Below the pieces are notes generated by a model, which saw nothing but the letters and a program-made list of their open reading frames with translations, had not been told where the DNA came from and searched no databases. From Pseudoalteromonas sp. HM-SA03 (GTDB lineage: Bacteria; Pseudomonadota; Gammaproteobacteria; Enterobacterales; Alteromonadaceae), in contig NZ_NSDG01000002.1 in assembly GCF_002289345.1 (NCBI RefSeq), positions 1-64,000 of the forward strand: a stretch of DNA of 64,000 nt, in the 5' to 3' direction. Shown in pieces: positions 53,261-62,152 of this stretch. The position numbers and the translations under genes are program-made. The number at the start of each line of letters is the position of its first letter. The first letter of the stretch is position 1.

Positions 53261-54487
53261 TTATTCCACCAAATCCAGTACATATGCGGCACCTGAGCCT
53301 TCTCCGTTGTCATCGCGGTGGGGAGTTGCGATGATGGCGGTGTTATTTGAGACCGCAATATTCCAACCAAACCTATCTTCTGGCGCTGCATCATTGGCAA
53401 ATACCTTAGACGCATATTGCCATTGGCCTTGTTGTTTTTTGTACAGATAAAGTGCCCCCGCGTTATTACCTTTTTCATCGTGGTGCATAGCGGTGATAAA
53501 CGCCATGTCCTTACTTAACGCAACACCGCGTGCAAATCTATCATCTGCTTTGGCATCTGGTGCCACTAATTTTTGAGCTTGCGTCCATTTATCATTTGTT
53601 CTCTCAAACAGATAAGCAGAGCCGACATCTTTACCTATCCCATCGATATCATCTCTTCTGGCAGAAATAAGGGCTGTATCTCCAAAAATAGCCACGCGAA
53701 CACCAAAAATATCGGTGTTCCCAGCATCATTTGCCATTAGCTTTGCTTGCGAATTCCACTTTTTACCATCGAATTGATACACATAAACCGCACCAGCTTT
53801 TTCTGCTTTTTCATCATTCAAATCTGCGCCGACTAAAATGGTATCGCCATCTATTGCTACGCTAATTCCGAATAAGTCCCCATCAGCGCCATCCCTTGCC
53901 GTCAACTTTGAATGAAAATGCCAGCTGCCGTTTTCTCTTACATAAACATACGCTGAGCCTGAATCTTTACGTGGCGCATCGCTATGTGGTGCACCGATCA
54001 CTAAAAATTGCTCGGTGAGCGCAATACTTTGTCCAAAGGCATCACCCGCTTTTGCGTCGTTAGAGGTTAAAATTTGTTTTTGTATCCAGCTATTTTCTGC
54101 GCGCTCAAAAACAAACACCGCACCGGCATTTTCTCCTTTATCGTCCCGATTTATCACACCTAGCATGGCAATATTATTCTTAAGGGCAACATTGCCGCCA
54201 AGCGTGTCACCTGTATTGGCAGGCTGCGCAATAAGCTTAGCTTGTTGCTGCCAGCCAGACGCACCTAGCGTGTATAGGTAAGCTGCACCAGTATCCTGAC
54301 TCGTATTTGCATCCACTTTGTGGGCACCAACTAATGCAGTTGTGCCGTCTATCGCTACGCTATAACCAAACTGATCTTCTGCTTTACCATCATCGGCCAA
54401 CAACTTTTGCTGCATGGCCATACTTTGACAGGCTATTACTAACGCCAAACTAGGGAAATATTTAAAAATAGAGAAAGCTCTCATCAT
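53261..54487 (-). CDS. FG-GAP repeat beta-propeller protein
   Basis: 408 residues from the MM start at 54487; the frame extends upstream only to a TTG. An N-terminal hydrophobic segment (FPSLALVIACQSMA) resembles a signal, possibly a lipoprotein one with Cys in IACQS. Then about seven FG-GAP repeats follow, each with a pattern like DQFGYSVAIDGTTALVGA, DLFGISVAIDGDTILVGA or DRFGWNIAVSNNTAIIAT, which build an integrin-alpha-like propeller. Such proteins are extracellular or surface-bound and often bind calcium; no enzymatic domain is present. The partner is unknown. Confidence 0.88.
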   Translation of the reverse strand: MMRAFSIFKYFPSLALVIACQSMAMQQKLLADDGKAEDQFGYSVAIDGTTALVGAHKVDANTSQDTGAAYLYTLGASGWQQQAKLIAQPANTGDTLGGNVALKNNIAMLGVINRDDKGENAGAVFVFERAENSWIQKQILTSNDAKAGDAFGQSIALTEQFLVIGAPHSDAPRKDSGSAYVYVRENGSWHFHSKLTARDGADGDLFGISVAIDGDTILVGADLNDEKAEKAGAVYVYQFDGKKWNSQAKLMANDAGNTDIFGVRVAIFGDTALISARRDDIDGIGKDVGSAYLFERTNDKWTQAQKLVAPDAKADDRFARGVALSKDMAFITAMHHDEKGNNAGALYLYKKQQGQWQYASKVFANDAAPEDRFGWNIAVSNNTAIIATPHRDDNGEGSGAAYVLDLVE

Positions 54488-54699
54488 TATTCTTTTTGTT
54501 TTCGATATAGGGAATAAACATAGTATTCGACTGTTCAAGACTTAACAAGAGATTGTGTTTTTAGCAAAGGCATTTTGGTAAGTTAGCGAGAAGGATTGAT
54601 AGACATCTGGAGCGGCGACATCTTGCGATGGTAATAGTGAGTTTCAGCGTCTGACTCTAGAACAACTAAAACCCATCACATAAAACAATAAACTAAACC

Positions 54700-55206
54700 T
54701 TATCCAAGCCAATATTGACCAAAAAGTTGAGGTAGTTCAGCCTTTAACTGTTTTGATTTATTTTTAAACTTTTTGCCTTGCGGCGGAAAGTTCACGACAC
54801 TGTGATACGGGAGTTCGTCTTGATTTTTTTCTTCAAAAAGCAACCCTGCAACTAAATCTAATTCGTCAATAAACGGATAGGGCAGATCGTCTTTATTCGG
54901 AATAGCAAACTTATTAGCTAATTCGTCTGGTTCCGCAGTGAGTACGCTTACCGCTTCAGGGCCGCGACTGATGATCCAATTACAAAAATCTAAAAAGTCA
55001 TATTCGCTATTACAGCCTGCAATCACGTAGGCCACTTTCCAGTTATCCCAATGCCACAGAGCTCTTAGTTCTTTGGTATATAATGCATCGAACTGAGCAA
55101 TTTCTTCTGAACTTAGCGGTGATAAACGCATTTTTAAATAGTCATTATCGTTTGAATGATCGGGGGCGGTGACAAGCTGCCAGAAGCGTTCGAGTTCCAT
55201 GTGCAT
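54700..55206 (-). CDS. DUF4240 domain protein
   Basis: A 168-residue soluble protein with the DUF4240 pattern: ERFWQLV near the start, LSPLSSEEIAQFDALYTKEL, then LWHWDNWKVAYVIAGCNSEYDFLDFCNWIISRGPEAV (about 50-86), an aromatic-rich core. The family's function is unknown; members often occur near immunity or toxin systems, though none is seen here. It starts MHMELERFW; the second Met at residue 3 could also be used. It stands alone between the FG-GAP gene and ilvH. Confidence 0.83.
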   Translation of the reverse strand: MHMELERFWQLVTAPDHSNDNDYLKMRLSPLSSEEIAQFDALYTKELRALWHWDNWKVAYVIAGCNSEYDFLDFCNWIISRGPEAVSVLTAEPDELANKFAIPNKDDLPYPFIDELDLVAGLLFEEKNQDELPYHSVVNFPPQGKKFKNKSKQLKAELPQLFGQYWLG

Positions 55207-55284
55207 AATCTAACTTGATAAAAACGAGATTATAGCCAGTAACCCAATGAGAGTAAATCGAAGCCGCCATGCAAAATAACTGCA

Positions 55285-55317
55285 GCGGGTTGTGCATAAT
55301 ACAACGTGCACACCCGC
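55285..55317 (-). terminator. Possible terminator after ilvH
   Basis: On the minus strand GCGGGTGTGCA pairs imperfectly with TGCACAACCCGC around a 10-nt loop, about 40 bp after the ilvH stop. It is followed by TGCAGTTATTTTG, so the T-run is weak. Confidence 0.5.
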
Positions 55318-55355
55318 GCAAAAAGATAGCAGTGACAGCTAAAAGGTAAGTGGTT

Positions 55356-55853
55356 TTATCCTTTCAGCGCTTTGTCACCACGGCCAATACCTACCGCGCC
55401 AGAGCGCACAAGTTCAATAATGTCGCTTTCGTGACGTAATAGATCCAAGAAAGACTCAAGGCGGTCGGCTGAGCTTACCATCTGTAATATATAGCTTTGC
55501 TTGCCCATATCTATAATGCTGGCTTGAAACACCTCAGCAACACGATTGATAGCGGCTCGTGTTACTTCGTCTCTGGCATAGACTTTTACCAACAGCAGCT
55601 CTCTTTCAATGTGCTGCATATCAGTTAAATCTATGACCTTAAGCACATCCACCAGCTTGTTAACTTGCTTGGTGATTTGTTCAACAATGCGGTCATCGCC
55701 TTGGGTCGTGATGGTAATGCGAGATAGCGTTTTGTCTGCAGTCGTACCCACTGTTAAGCTGTCAATGTTGTACGCACGTTGAGAAAATAAACCCACAATA
55801 CGAGAAAGAGAGCCAGGTTCATTCTCTAATAAAATCGATAGTATTCTTCTCAT
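55356..55853 (-). CDS. ilvH: Acetolactate synthase small subunit
   Basis: 165 residues from ATG 55853: [36 protein letters not shown], the ACT domain that binds valine for feedback inhibition, and a C-terminal ALS_ss_C part. The ATG overlaps the ilvI stop codon by one base (TAATG), so translation is coupled. The length equals that of the E. coli IlvH type. It activates and gives valine sensitivity to the catalytic subunit. Confidence 0.96.
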   Translation of the reverse strand: MRRILSILLENEPGSLSRIVGLFSQRAYNIDSLTVGTTADKTLSRITITTQGDDRIVEQITKQVNKLVDVLKVIDLTDMQHIERELLLVKVYARDEVTRAAINRVAEVFQASIIDMGKQSYILQMVSSADRLESFLDLLRHESDIIELVRSGAVGIGRGDKALKG

Positions 55854-57574
55854 TATGCTTTTACTCCTTTTTTCAACCACATCTCATCTATCGCACCTTG
55901 CTTAATTTGCATAGGATACACATGTTCAGACTCATCGACCAAAATGTCTAAAAATACCAGTCGGTCTTTAATCGACATGGCTTTTTCCAGCGCCGCATCA
56001 AGTTGCTCAGGTTTATCAACCCGAATACCGATGTGACCATAACTCTCTGCAAGCGCAACAAAGTCAGGCAGTGATTCCATGTAAGAACTCGCGTGACGTC
56101 CCTCATACATCATGTCTTGCCATTGGCGCACCATACCAAGCGAGCGGTTATTTAACGAGATGACTTTGACAGCAAGGCCGTATTGCAAACAGGTTGAAAG
56201 CTCCTGTATATTCATTTGGATAGAGCCGTCTCCAGTTACGCATAGCACTTCGCTTTGCGGAAATGCCATTTTTACGCCCATCGCAGCGGGTAAGCCGAAG
56301 CCCATGGTGCCAAGGCCGCCTGAATTAATCCATTGACGAGGTGATTTGAACGGATAGTACTGCGCTGCAAACATCTGGTGTTGTCCTACATCCGAGCAAA
56401 CATACGCATCACCACGGGTTATCTGGTATAGCTTTTCGATAACCGTTTGCGGTTTGATTTTTTCTACACCTGCAGTAAACGACAAGCATTTTTGAGCGCG
56501 CCATGTTGTAATTGCTTGCCACCAATCTTCTTGTGCGGCGCGATCGATGCGCTTCTCGCTTTTTTCGATACCGCGTAACAGTTGCTCCATCACCGTATCT
56601 AAGCAGCCCACAACCGGAATATGCGCTTGAATGGTCTTAGAGATTGAAGTTGGATCCACATCAACGTGAACAATTTTGGCATCGGGACAGAATTTCTTAA
56701 CATTATTGGTTACACGGTCATCAAAACGTGCACCGAGCGCTAAGATAACATCAGCATTTGCCATTGCTTTATTCGCTTCAAGACTACCATGCATACCCAA
56801 CATGCCAATAAAGTTAGGGTGTGTACCACTGATCCCGCCAAGGCCCATTAAGGTATTGGTGATAGGCGCGTTTAGTTTCTCAACCAGCTCAGTCAGTTTT
56901 TCAGAGGTATTTGAAAGAATAATGCCGCCGCCAGAATAGATAACCAAACGCTTCGCTTCAATAATGGCTTCAACCGCTTTGCGGATCTGCTTGGAATGCC
57001 CCTTTACACTCGGATTGTAAGTACGCATATCAATCTGTTCAGGCATCTGATAATCGAATTTAAGCGCAGGGTTCAAAATATCTTTTGGCAGCTCGACCAC
57101 AACTGGTCCCGGTCTGCCTGAGTTGGCTAGATAAAATGCCTTAGCTAATACTTCTGGAATTTTTCTCGCGTCGCGGCAGTTAAAACTGTGTTTAACGATA
57201 GGGCGGGAGCAACCTACGATATCTGTTTCTTGAAACGCATCATCGCCGATTAGGTTAGAAGGTACCTGCCCTGAGAGTACAACCATCGGGATTGAATCCA
57301 TATAAGCCGTCGCGATCCCTGTAATGCAGTTTGTGGCACCAGGACCACTGGTCGCAAGAACGACACCTACATCTCCCGTTGCTCTAGCATAACCGTCGGC
57401 CATGTGGGTTGCTGCTTGCTCATGCCTAACCAAGATATGCTCAATATCTGATTGCTGAAACAACGCGTCATAAAGATCAAGAACCGATCCGCCGGGATAG
57501 CCAAATATGTATTTTACTTTTAATGCGCTCAATGCTTTTACTACTAGCTCGGAGCCGTTGTATTGCTCTGCCAT
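55853..57574 (-). CDS. ilvI: Acetolactate synthase large subunit
   Basis: A 573-residue thiamine-diphosphate enzyme that condenses two pyruvates (or pyruvate and 2-oxobutyrate) in Val, Leu and Ile synthesis. It has the N-terminal [18 protein letters not shown] with catalytic Glu (E52), the central FAD-linked [11 protein letters not shown], and the TPP-binding [18 protein letters not shown]. It is transcribed behind a BCAA-rich leader peptide and terminator (57622-57741), so attenuation is expected. A and E. coli ilvB-like numbering fit equally, but the small-subunit length favours ilvIH. Confidence 0.96.
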   Translation of the reverse strand: MAEQYNGSELVVKALSALKVKYIFGYPGGSVLDLYDALFQQSDIEHILVRHEQAATHMADGYARATGDVGVVLATSGPGATNCITGIATAYMDSIPMVVLSGQVPSNLIGDDAFQETDIVGCSRPIVKHSFNCRDARKIPEVLAKAFYLANSGRPGPVVVELPKDILNPALKFDYQMPEQIDMRTYNPSVKGHSKQIRKAVEAIIEAKRLVIYSGGGIILSNTSEKLTELVEKLNAPITNTLMGLGGISGTHPNFIGMLGMHGSLEANKAMANADVILALGARFDDRVTNNVKKFCPDAKIVHVDVDPTSISKTIQAHIPVVGCLDTVMEQLLRGIEKSEKRIDRAAQEDWWQAITTWRAQKCLSFTAGVEKIKPQTVIEKLYQITRGDAYVCSDVGQHQMFAAQYYPFKSPRQWINSGGLGTMGFGLPAAMGVKMAFPQSEVLCVTGDGSIQMNIQELSTCLQYGLAVKVISLNNRSLGMVRQWQDMMYEGRHASSYMESLPDFVALAESYGHIGIRVDKPEQLDAALEKAMSIKDRLVFLDILVDESEHVYPMQIKQGAIDEMWLKKGVKA

Positions 57575-57621
57575 TACCTCATTCCTCGTTGACTGTGCGT
57601 GCCTGTTATAGTTCTAAAATC

Positions 57622-57650
57622 AAAAAAAAAACCCCGCTGGTTGCGGGGTT
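57622..57650 (-). terminator. ilv attenuator terminator
   Basis: On the minus strand AACCCCGC / GCGGGGTT with an AACCA loop and about ten Ts, between the leader peptide and ilvI. An upstream copy of the descending arm (CAGCGGGGAG, 57674-57683) can pair with the CCCCGC arm and form an antiterminator. This is the standard attenuation switch. Confidence 0.9.
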
Positions 57651-57687
57651 TGAGTATTTCTTTCAAGTAATAGCTCCCCGCTGAACT

Positions 57688-57741
57688 CTATGAAGAGACC
57701 AGTACCACCACGAGAACGATTAGTTGAAAGAAATTAGTCAT
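57688..57741 (-). CDS. ilv operon leader peptide
   Basis: A 17-residue peptide MTNFFQLIVLVVVLVSS with nine consecutive branched-chain residues (7-15: one Ile, three Leu, five Val). AAAGG lies before the ATG. It precedes the terminator at 57622-57650 and ilvI. Ribosome stalling at these codons under Val/Leu/Ile shortage would free the antiterminator. Similar leaders control ilvBN and ilvGMEDA in E. coli; for an ilvIH pair the arrangement differs from the E. coli Lrp-based control. Confidence 0.9.
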   Translation of the reverse strand: MTNFFQLIVLVVVLVSS

Positions 57742-57786
57742 TATTTTGCCTTTGAGTTGATTTAAAAGTTAGCCTACACAGTATTA

Positions 57787-57815
57787 GATATAAATTCCAC
57801 CTTTCCACCTTTCAA
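57787..57815 (-). promoter_or_regulatory. Likely ilv promoter
   Basis: On the minus strand TTGAAA (57810-57815), a 17-bp spacer with the direct repeat GGTGGAAAGGTGGAA, and TATATC (57787-57792). The start of transcription would fall near 57780, about 40 nt before the leader peptide. Confidence 0.55.
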
Positions 57816-57941
57816 TTGTTGAAATATTACATTTCAATTTAAAATTCACCTTCAGTTAGATTTTTTATTTAGCAGCACTTATACGGGAACAAAGCGATAA
57901 AAATGCTAAACTTAAAGTTCAATTGCACTGGGGTCTCTTAG

Positions 57942-60914
57942 ATGAATATTTTTAAACTAAACATATTGGCATCGTTCACGCTGCTATCAAGTACAGCGTC
58001 AGCGCAGGTGCTCTATAAAGATCAGGTTATCTATTGGCAGGAGAAAAAGACCGGCCGCGCACTGAGTGAATACGAACGGAAAATTGCGCTTGAGCAATTT
58101 ATCAAAACAAAGCCCATTACCAGCCAAATAAAAACACCTTACGCAATTAAAAACATCCACCTTGACAACACTAAGTTAGGCAAACAATTTGCAGTGGGCA
58201 CGGCGCAAGCACTTAATGAAGCGAAAATTCTTGCTATTCTGGTCGATTTCCCGGATCTGCCTAACGACCAAAACCGACTAAACCCAGGCGATACGGATAT
58301 GTATTACTCGAGCTATCCCGCGTCTCACTACCAATCATTATTGTACTCAGATAGCGGCTATAACGGGCCTAACAACGAATCGTTGCAATCCGCTACCCAG
58401 TTTTATCAAGCGGCCTCAGGGGGCAGCTTTAAGGTATCTGGCAATGCATTTGGCTGGGTAAGAGCCGCTCAAAATGCAGCCTACTATGGCGAACAAGAAG
58501 GCGATACCAGAGACTTAAGACCGGAAGAGCTGGTGTTCGAAGCTGTAAGCAAAGCTGTAACTCAATTTAATATCGACTTATCTGAGTTCGATAAAACCGA
58601 TTTGAACGACATAGATGGTGATGGCAACCGCCTTGAACCTGACGGCATTATTGACCATGTCATGTTATTTCACTCAAGTATTGGTCAAGAAGCGGGTGGC
58701 GGCGTATTAGATACTGATGCAATTTGGTCACATCGCTTCTTCGTATTTGATGAAAACAACCAACCTAAAGCAATTCCAGATACCAACTACAAGATTTATA
58801 ACTACACCATTAACCCCATTGACGCCGCAATTGGCGTGGTTGTCCATGAGTTTGGTCATGACCTCGGATTACCGGACGAATACGATTTAAATTCCAATGA
58901 CATAGGTGAACCCGTTGCGCTTTGGTCGGTCATGTCTTCAGGCAGTTACTTAGGCCAATTAAGTGGCTCGCAGCCCACCCAGTTCTCCCCTAAAAGCCTT
59001 GAGTTTTTACAACAAAATTATGCAGGTAATTGGTTAAAGCAAACCGAGTACACACTAGACGACTTGAGTACAGAACAAACGGTAACGCTTACGGATATTG
59101 GAGTGAACAATGGTACTACGAATCAAATAAAGATAAATCTGCCTGCTCAACTGGAGAAATTCATAACGCCTCTGGATGGGAATTATCACTATTACTCAGG
59201 ACAAGCCGACAAACTCAATAACCAAGCAAGTTTTACCGTAAGCTTGCCTAACGCAAATCAAATTTCATTATCCATGCTTGCAAATTATAGTATCGAGCTT
59301 AACTACGATATTTTCCAAGTGGCGATAAATGGACAACCAATTGCTGGCAATACAACAAAGCCAAATCATCCAAATTACTCCAATATCACTCACTATATGG
59401 ATGGCGAATCATCTGCATTTGGCGCTAATCCAATTACGCTAGATTTTGATATCTCAGCGTACCGAGGACAAACTGTCACCGTAACATTCGTTTATCAAAC
59501 TGATGATTTTCAAACACTTAAAGGGGTATTACTCGATAACATCGCCGTGACAGCGGATGGTTCGCAAATTTATACCAATACCGCTGAGCCAACAAACGAC
59601 CTAGTCTACAATGGTTTTCGTAAAATTTCTGGTTATAGAGCTCAACCTAGTAACGCTTACTACGCACATTTGCGCTCATTTAGAGGATTAGATTCCGGCT
59701 TATCTTTGTCTGGTTATAATTCAGGTGTGTTGATGTGGTACAGCAACAATGAAGAGAGCGATAACTCTACTTCATTACACCCCGGATCTGGCGATATGTT
59801 GGTGATTGATCAAGACCAAAACCCTATTTTCAAAGCCGACGGCACAACACCTGCAACGAGTATTATTCAAGTCAAAGATGCAACACTGCGCTTAGATACT
59901 CAAAAAGCAGGCCTTGGCGATCAACATCTCACGCCCATCAGTATGTTCAATGACACTCAGGATTATACTTTCTCTTTCCAAAAGGAATCAGGTGTTAGTT
60001 TGCCAAGTTTTGGTGTTCAACTTAGATTGAATACCATAGAAGAAGATGCAAACAGTGCGCAAGTCGGTGTAATTTATCTCAGCGACCCCACAATCACTCA
60101 AGTACAATCGCAAAACACTGTTAATTTTAATGTCAAAGGCTTAGCATTAAACGAATCAGATAGTTTTTTGTGGAGCTTTGGTGATGGTCAAACAAGTAAC
60201 GCGCTTTCACCTGTTCACAGCTATCAAGATATCGGCAACTATACGGTAATGTTCACACGAACCAAAGCCGATGGGAGCAGTTCAGCGTTGAATTCAAATG
60301 TTAGCGTTGGCAACGTCGAGCCAATCCCGCTTACAGTCGGTGATATCAAAGCGACCGCAGTAGGGCAAGGCTTTGTCTTCAATGCAGAAATCATCGGTGG
60401 CAAAGCACCTTATGAGCTTGAGTGGAACTTTGGTGATGGGGCCACAGCAACATCAAACTCAGTTGAACATATCTATGAGCTAAGCGGCACGTACACAGTA
60501 ACGCTTAACGTGAAAGATGCCGAAGGCGAGGCGGTCACAAAGTCAACCTCAGTGACGGTTGTAGTCCCACTTATCATTGACGCCTCAGCGACCACATCGA
60601 ACTTACAGGCAAGCTTTATCGCAACTGCTGGTGGCGGTGATGGTAACTACCAAGCTACTTGGGATTTCGGTGATGGCACGCAAGGCTCAGGTTTAACTAC
60701 AACGCATAGTTACGCTCAAGCGGGTACATATAATGTCGTGTTAACGCTATCGGATGGCGCAGATCAAAGCGCGAAAGGCACTGTTGAGATCACAGTAACA
60801 ACACCGACAACAACGCCGACGGACTCTGGTGATAGCGGATCGTCTGGCGGCAGTATCGGATGGTTTGCGTTAATTGGTGGTATGCTAGTGGGATTAAGAA
60901 GAAAGTGGTGCTGA
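57942..60914 (+). CDS. Secreted M6-family metalloprotease with PKD domains and GlyGly-CTERM
   Basis: 990 residues. Signal peptide (ends SASA), a propeptide, an immune-inhibitor-A/PrtV-like M6 protease with HEFGHDLGLPDEYD (H302, E303, H306, the zinc site), further beta-rich parts, three PKD domains (each with a W-FGDG motif) and a C-terminal tail GSSGGSIGWFALIGGMLVGLRRK. That tail is a GlyGly-CTERM sorting signal, processed by rhombosortase. It suggests surface attachment or type II secretion with release. By homology it degrades host or environmental proteins. Confidence 0.93.
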   Translation: MNIFKLNILASFTLLSSTASAQVLYKDQVIYWQEKKTGRALSEYERKIALEQFIKTKPITSQIKTPYAIKNIHLDNTKLGKQFAVGTAQALNEAKILAILVDFPDLPNDQNRLNPGDTDMYYSSYPASHYQSLLYSDSGYNGPNNESLQSATQFYQAASGGSFKVSGNAFGWVRAAQNAAYYGEQEGDTRDLRPEELVFEAVSKAVTQFNIDLSEFDKTDLNDIDGDGNRLEPDGIIDHVMLFHSSIGQEAGGGVLDTDAIWSHRFFVFDENNQPKAIPDTNYKIYNYTINPIDAAIGVVVHEFGHDLGLPDEYDLNSNDIGEPVALWSVMSSGSYLGQLSGSQPTQFSPKSLEFLQQNYAGNWLKQTEYTLDDLSTEQTVTLTDIGVNNGTTNQIKINLPAQLEKFITPLDGNYHYYSGQADKLNNQASFTVSLPNANQISLSMLANYSIELNYDIFQVAINGQPIAGNTTKPNHPNYSNITHYMDGESSAFGANPITLDFDISAYRGQTVTVTFVYQTDDFQTLKGVLLDNIAVTADGSQIYTNTAEPTNDLVYNGFRKISGYRAQPSNAYYAHLRSFRGLDSGLSLSGYNSGVLMWYSNNEESDNSTSLHPGSGDMLVIDQDQNPIFKADGTTPATSIIQVKDATLRLDTQKAGLGDQHLTPISMFNDTQDYTFSFQKESGVSLPSFGVQLRLNTIEEDANSAQVGVIYLSDPTITQVQSQNTVNFNVKGLALNESDSFLWSFGDGQTSNALSPVHSYQDIGNYTVMFTRTKADGSSSALNSNVSVGNVEPIPLTVGDIKATAVGQGFVFNAEIIGGKAPYELEWNFGDGATATSNSVEHIYELSGTYTVTLNVKDAEGEAVTKSTSVTVVVPLIIDASATTSNLQASFIATAGGGDGNYQATWDFGDGTQGSGLTTTHSYAQAGTYNVVLTLSDGADQSAKGTVEITVTTPTTTPTDSGDSGSSGGSIGWFALIGGMLVGLRRKWC

Positions 60915-60948
60915 CGCACCACCTAAGGATTAAATTAAGCGTGAAGAA

Positions 60949-61956
60949 TTAAAGACGCTCAATTACCGCTTGTGTGAAATCTGTAGTACCGTGGCTACCA
61001 CCAAGATCGCGAGTTGTACGGTCACCGCTCTTGATAACGTCAGCTACTGCACTGCGGATTTTTTCCGCTTTATCAGCTTCACCTAAGTACTCAAGCATTT
61101 GAATTGAAGCTAGAATAACAGAAGTTGGGTTTGCAAGGTTTTTGCCTGCGATATCTGGTGCGCTACCGTGAACCGCTTCAAAGATTGCAGCATCAGTACC
61201 TATGTTTGCACCTGGCGCCATACCAAGACCACCGACAAGACCTGCACAAAGATCAGAAAGGATATCTCCGAAAAGGTTTGTTGTTACGATCACATCAAAC
61301 TCTTCAGGTGTCATTACTAGTTTCATACAAGTCGCATCAACGATCATTTCTGCTGATTCAATTTCAGGGTAACGCTCACCAACTTCACGAGCAACTTTAA
61401 GGAATAGACCTGAAGTTGATTTTAGGATGTTTGCTTTGTGAACCGCAGTTACTTTCTTACGACCTTCACGCTGCGCTAACTCATATGCGAAAGTTACGAT
61501 CTTTTCAGCACCTTCGCGAGTGATCTTTGACATTGCTTCCGCTTCGTTGCCATCTTCAGAAACAACTTGACCAAGACCTGAGTACATACCTTGCGTGTTT
61601 TCACGTACGGTAATGATATCAATATCATCGTAACGTGCTTTAGTACCTTCAAATGACTTAACTGGACGAACGTTTGCGTAAAGGCCAAAATGCTTACGCA
61701 AGGTCACGTTGATTGAAGTGAAACCTTCGCCAACAGGTGTAGTTAGTGGGCCCTTTAGCGTGATTTTGTTACGCTCAATTGCTTCTAGCGTTGCTGCTGG
61801 AAGTAATTCACCTGTTTTTTCTAAAGCAGCCAAACCTGCGTCTACGTATTCGTATTCATAGTCGCAACCTACGGCTTTTAAGATCTCGATTGCTGAATCG
61901 ATGATGCTAGGGCCAATGCCGTCGCCACGGATAACTGTGATGGTTTGCTGTGCCAT
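60949..61956 (-). CDS. NAD-type isocitrate dehydrogenase, short form
   Basis: 335 residues of the isocitrate/isopropylmalate dehydrogenase family. The substrate-binding S81-x-N83-xxx-R87 (SINVTLR) matches the isocitrate set S113, N115, R119 of E. coli IDH, not the isopropylmalate set. At the cofactor site APDIAGKNLANP carries D268 and I269 in place of the E. coli Lys344/Tyr345; this D/I pair marks NAD+ rather than NADP+ use. It is shorter than E. coli Icd and lies apart from other citrate-cycle genes. Confidence 0.9.
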   Translation of the reverse strand: MAQQTITVIRGDGIGPSIIDSAIEILKAVGCDYEYEYVDAGLAALEKTGELLPAATLEAIERNKITLKGPLTTPVGEGFTSINVTLRKHFGLYANVRPVKSFEGTKARYDDIDIITVRENTQGMYSGLGQVVSEDGNEAEAMSKITREGAEKIVTFAYELAQREGRKKVTAVHKANILKSTSGLFLKVAREVGERYPEIESAEMIVDATCMKLVMTPEEFDVIVTTNLFGDILSDLCAGLVGGLGMAPGANIGTDAAIFEAVHGSAPDIAGKNLANPTSVILASIQMLEYLGEADKAEKIRSAVADVIKSGDRTTRDLGGSHGTTDFTQAVIERL

Positions 61957-62152
61957 GTTTTTTCCTTTATCAAAAGTTGGAATACACCCAAGAAGAATTG
62001 CAAACTAAGTTTAGTAGAAATTAACAAAGGTGTACGTTCGCTTGTTTAAGCCGCGTTTTATAGCAATTAATTTGGTCTTATTCCAGTATGGAATGAAAAA
62101 ATGACATACATATGATTTATGCTTGTTATTGATAGTATTTATAGAATAAATA

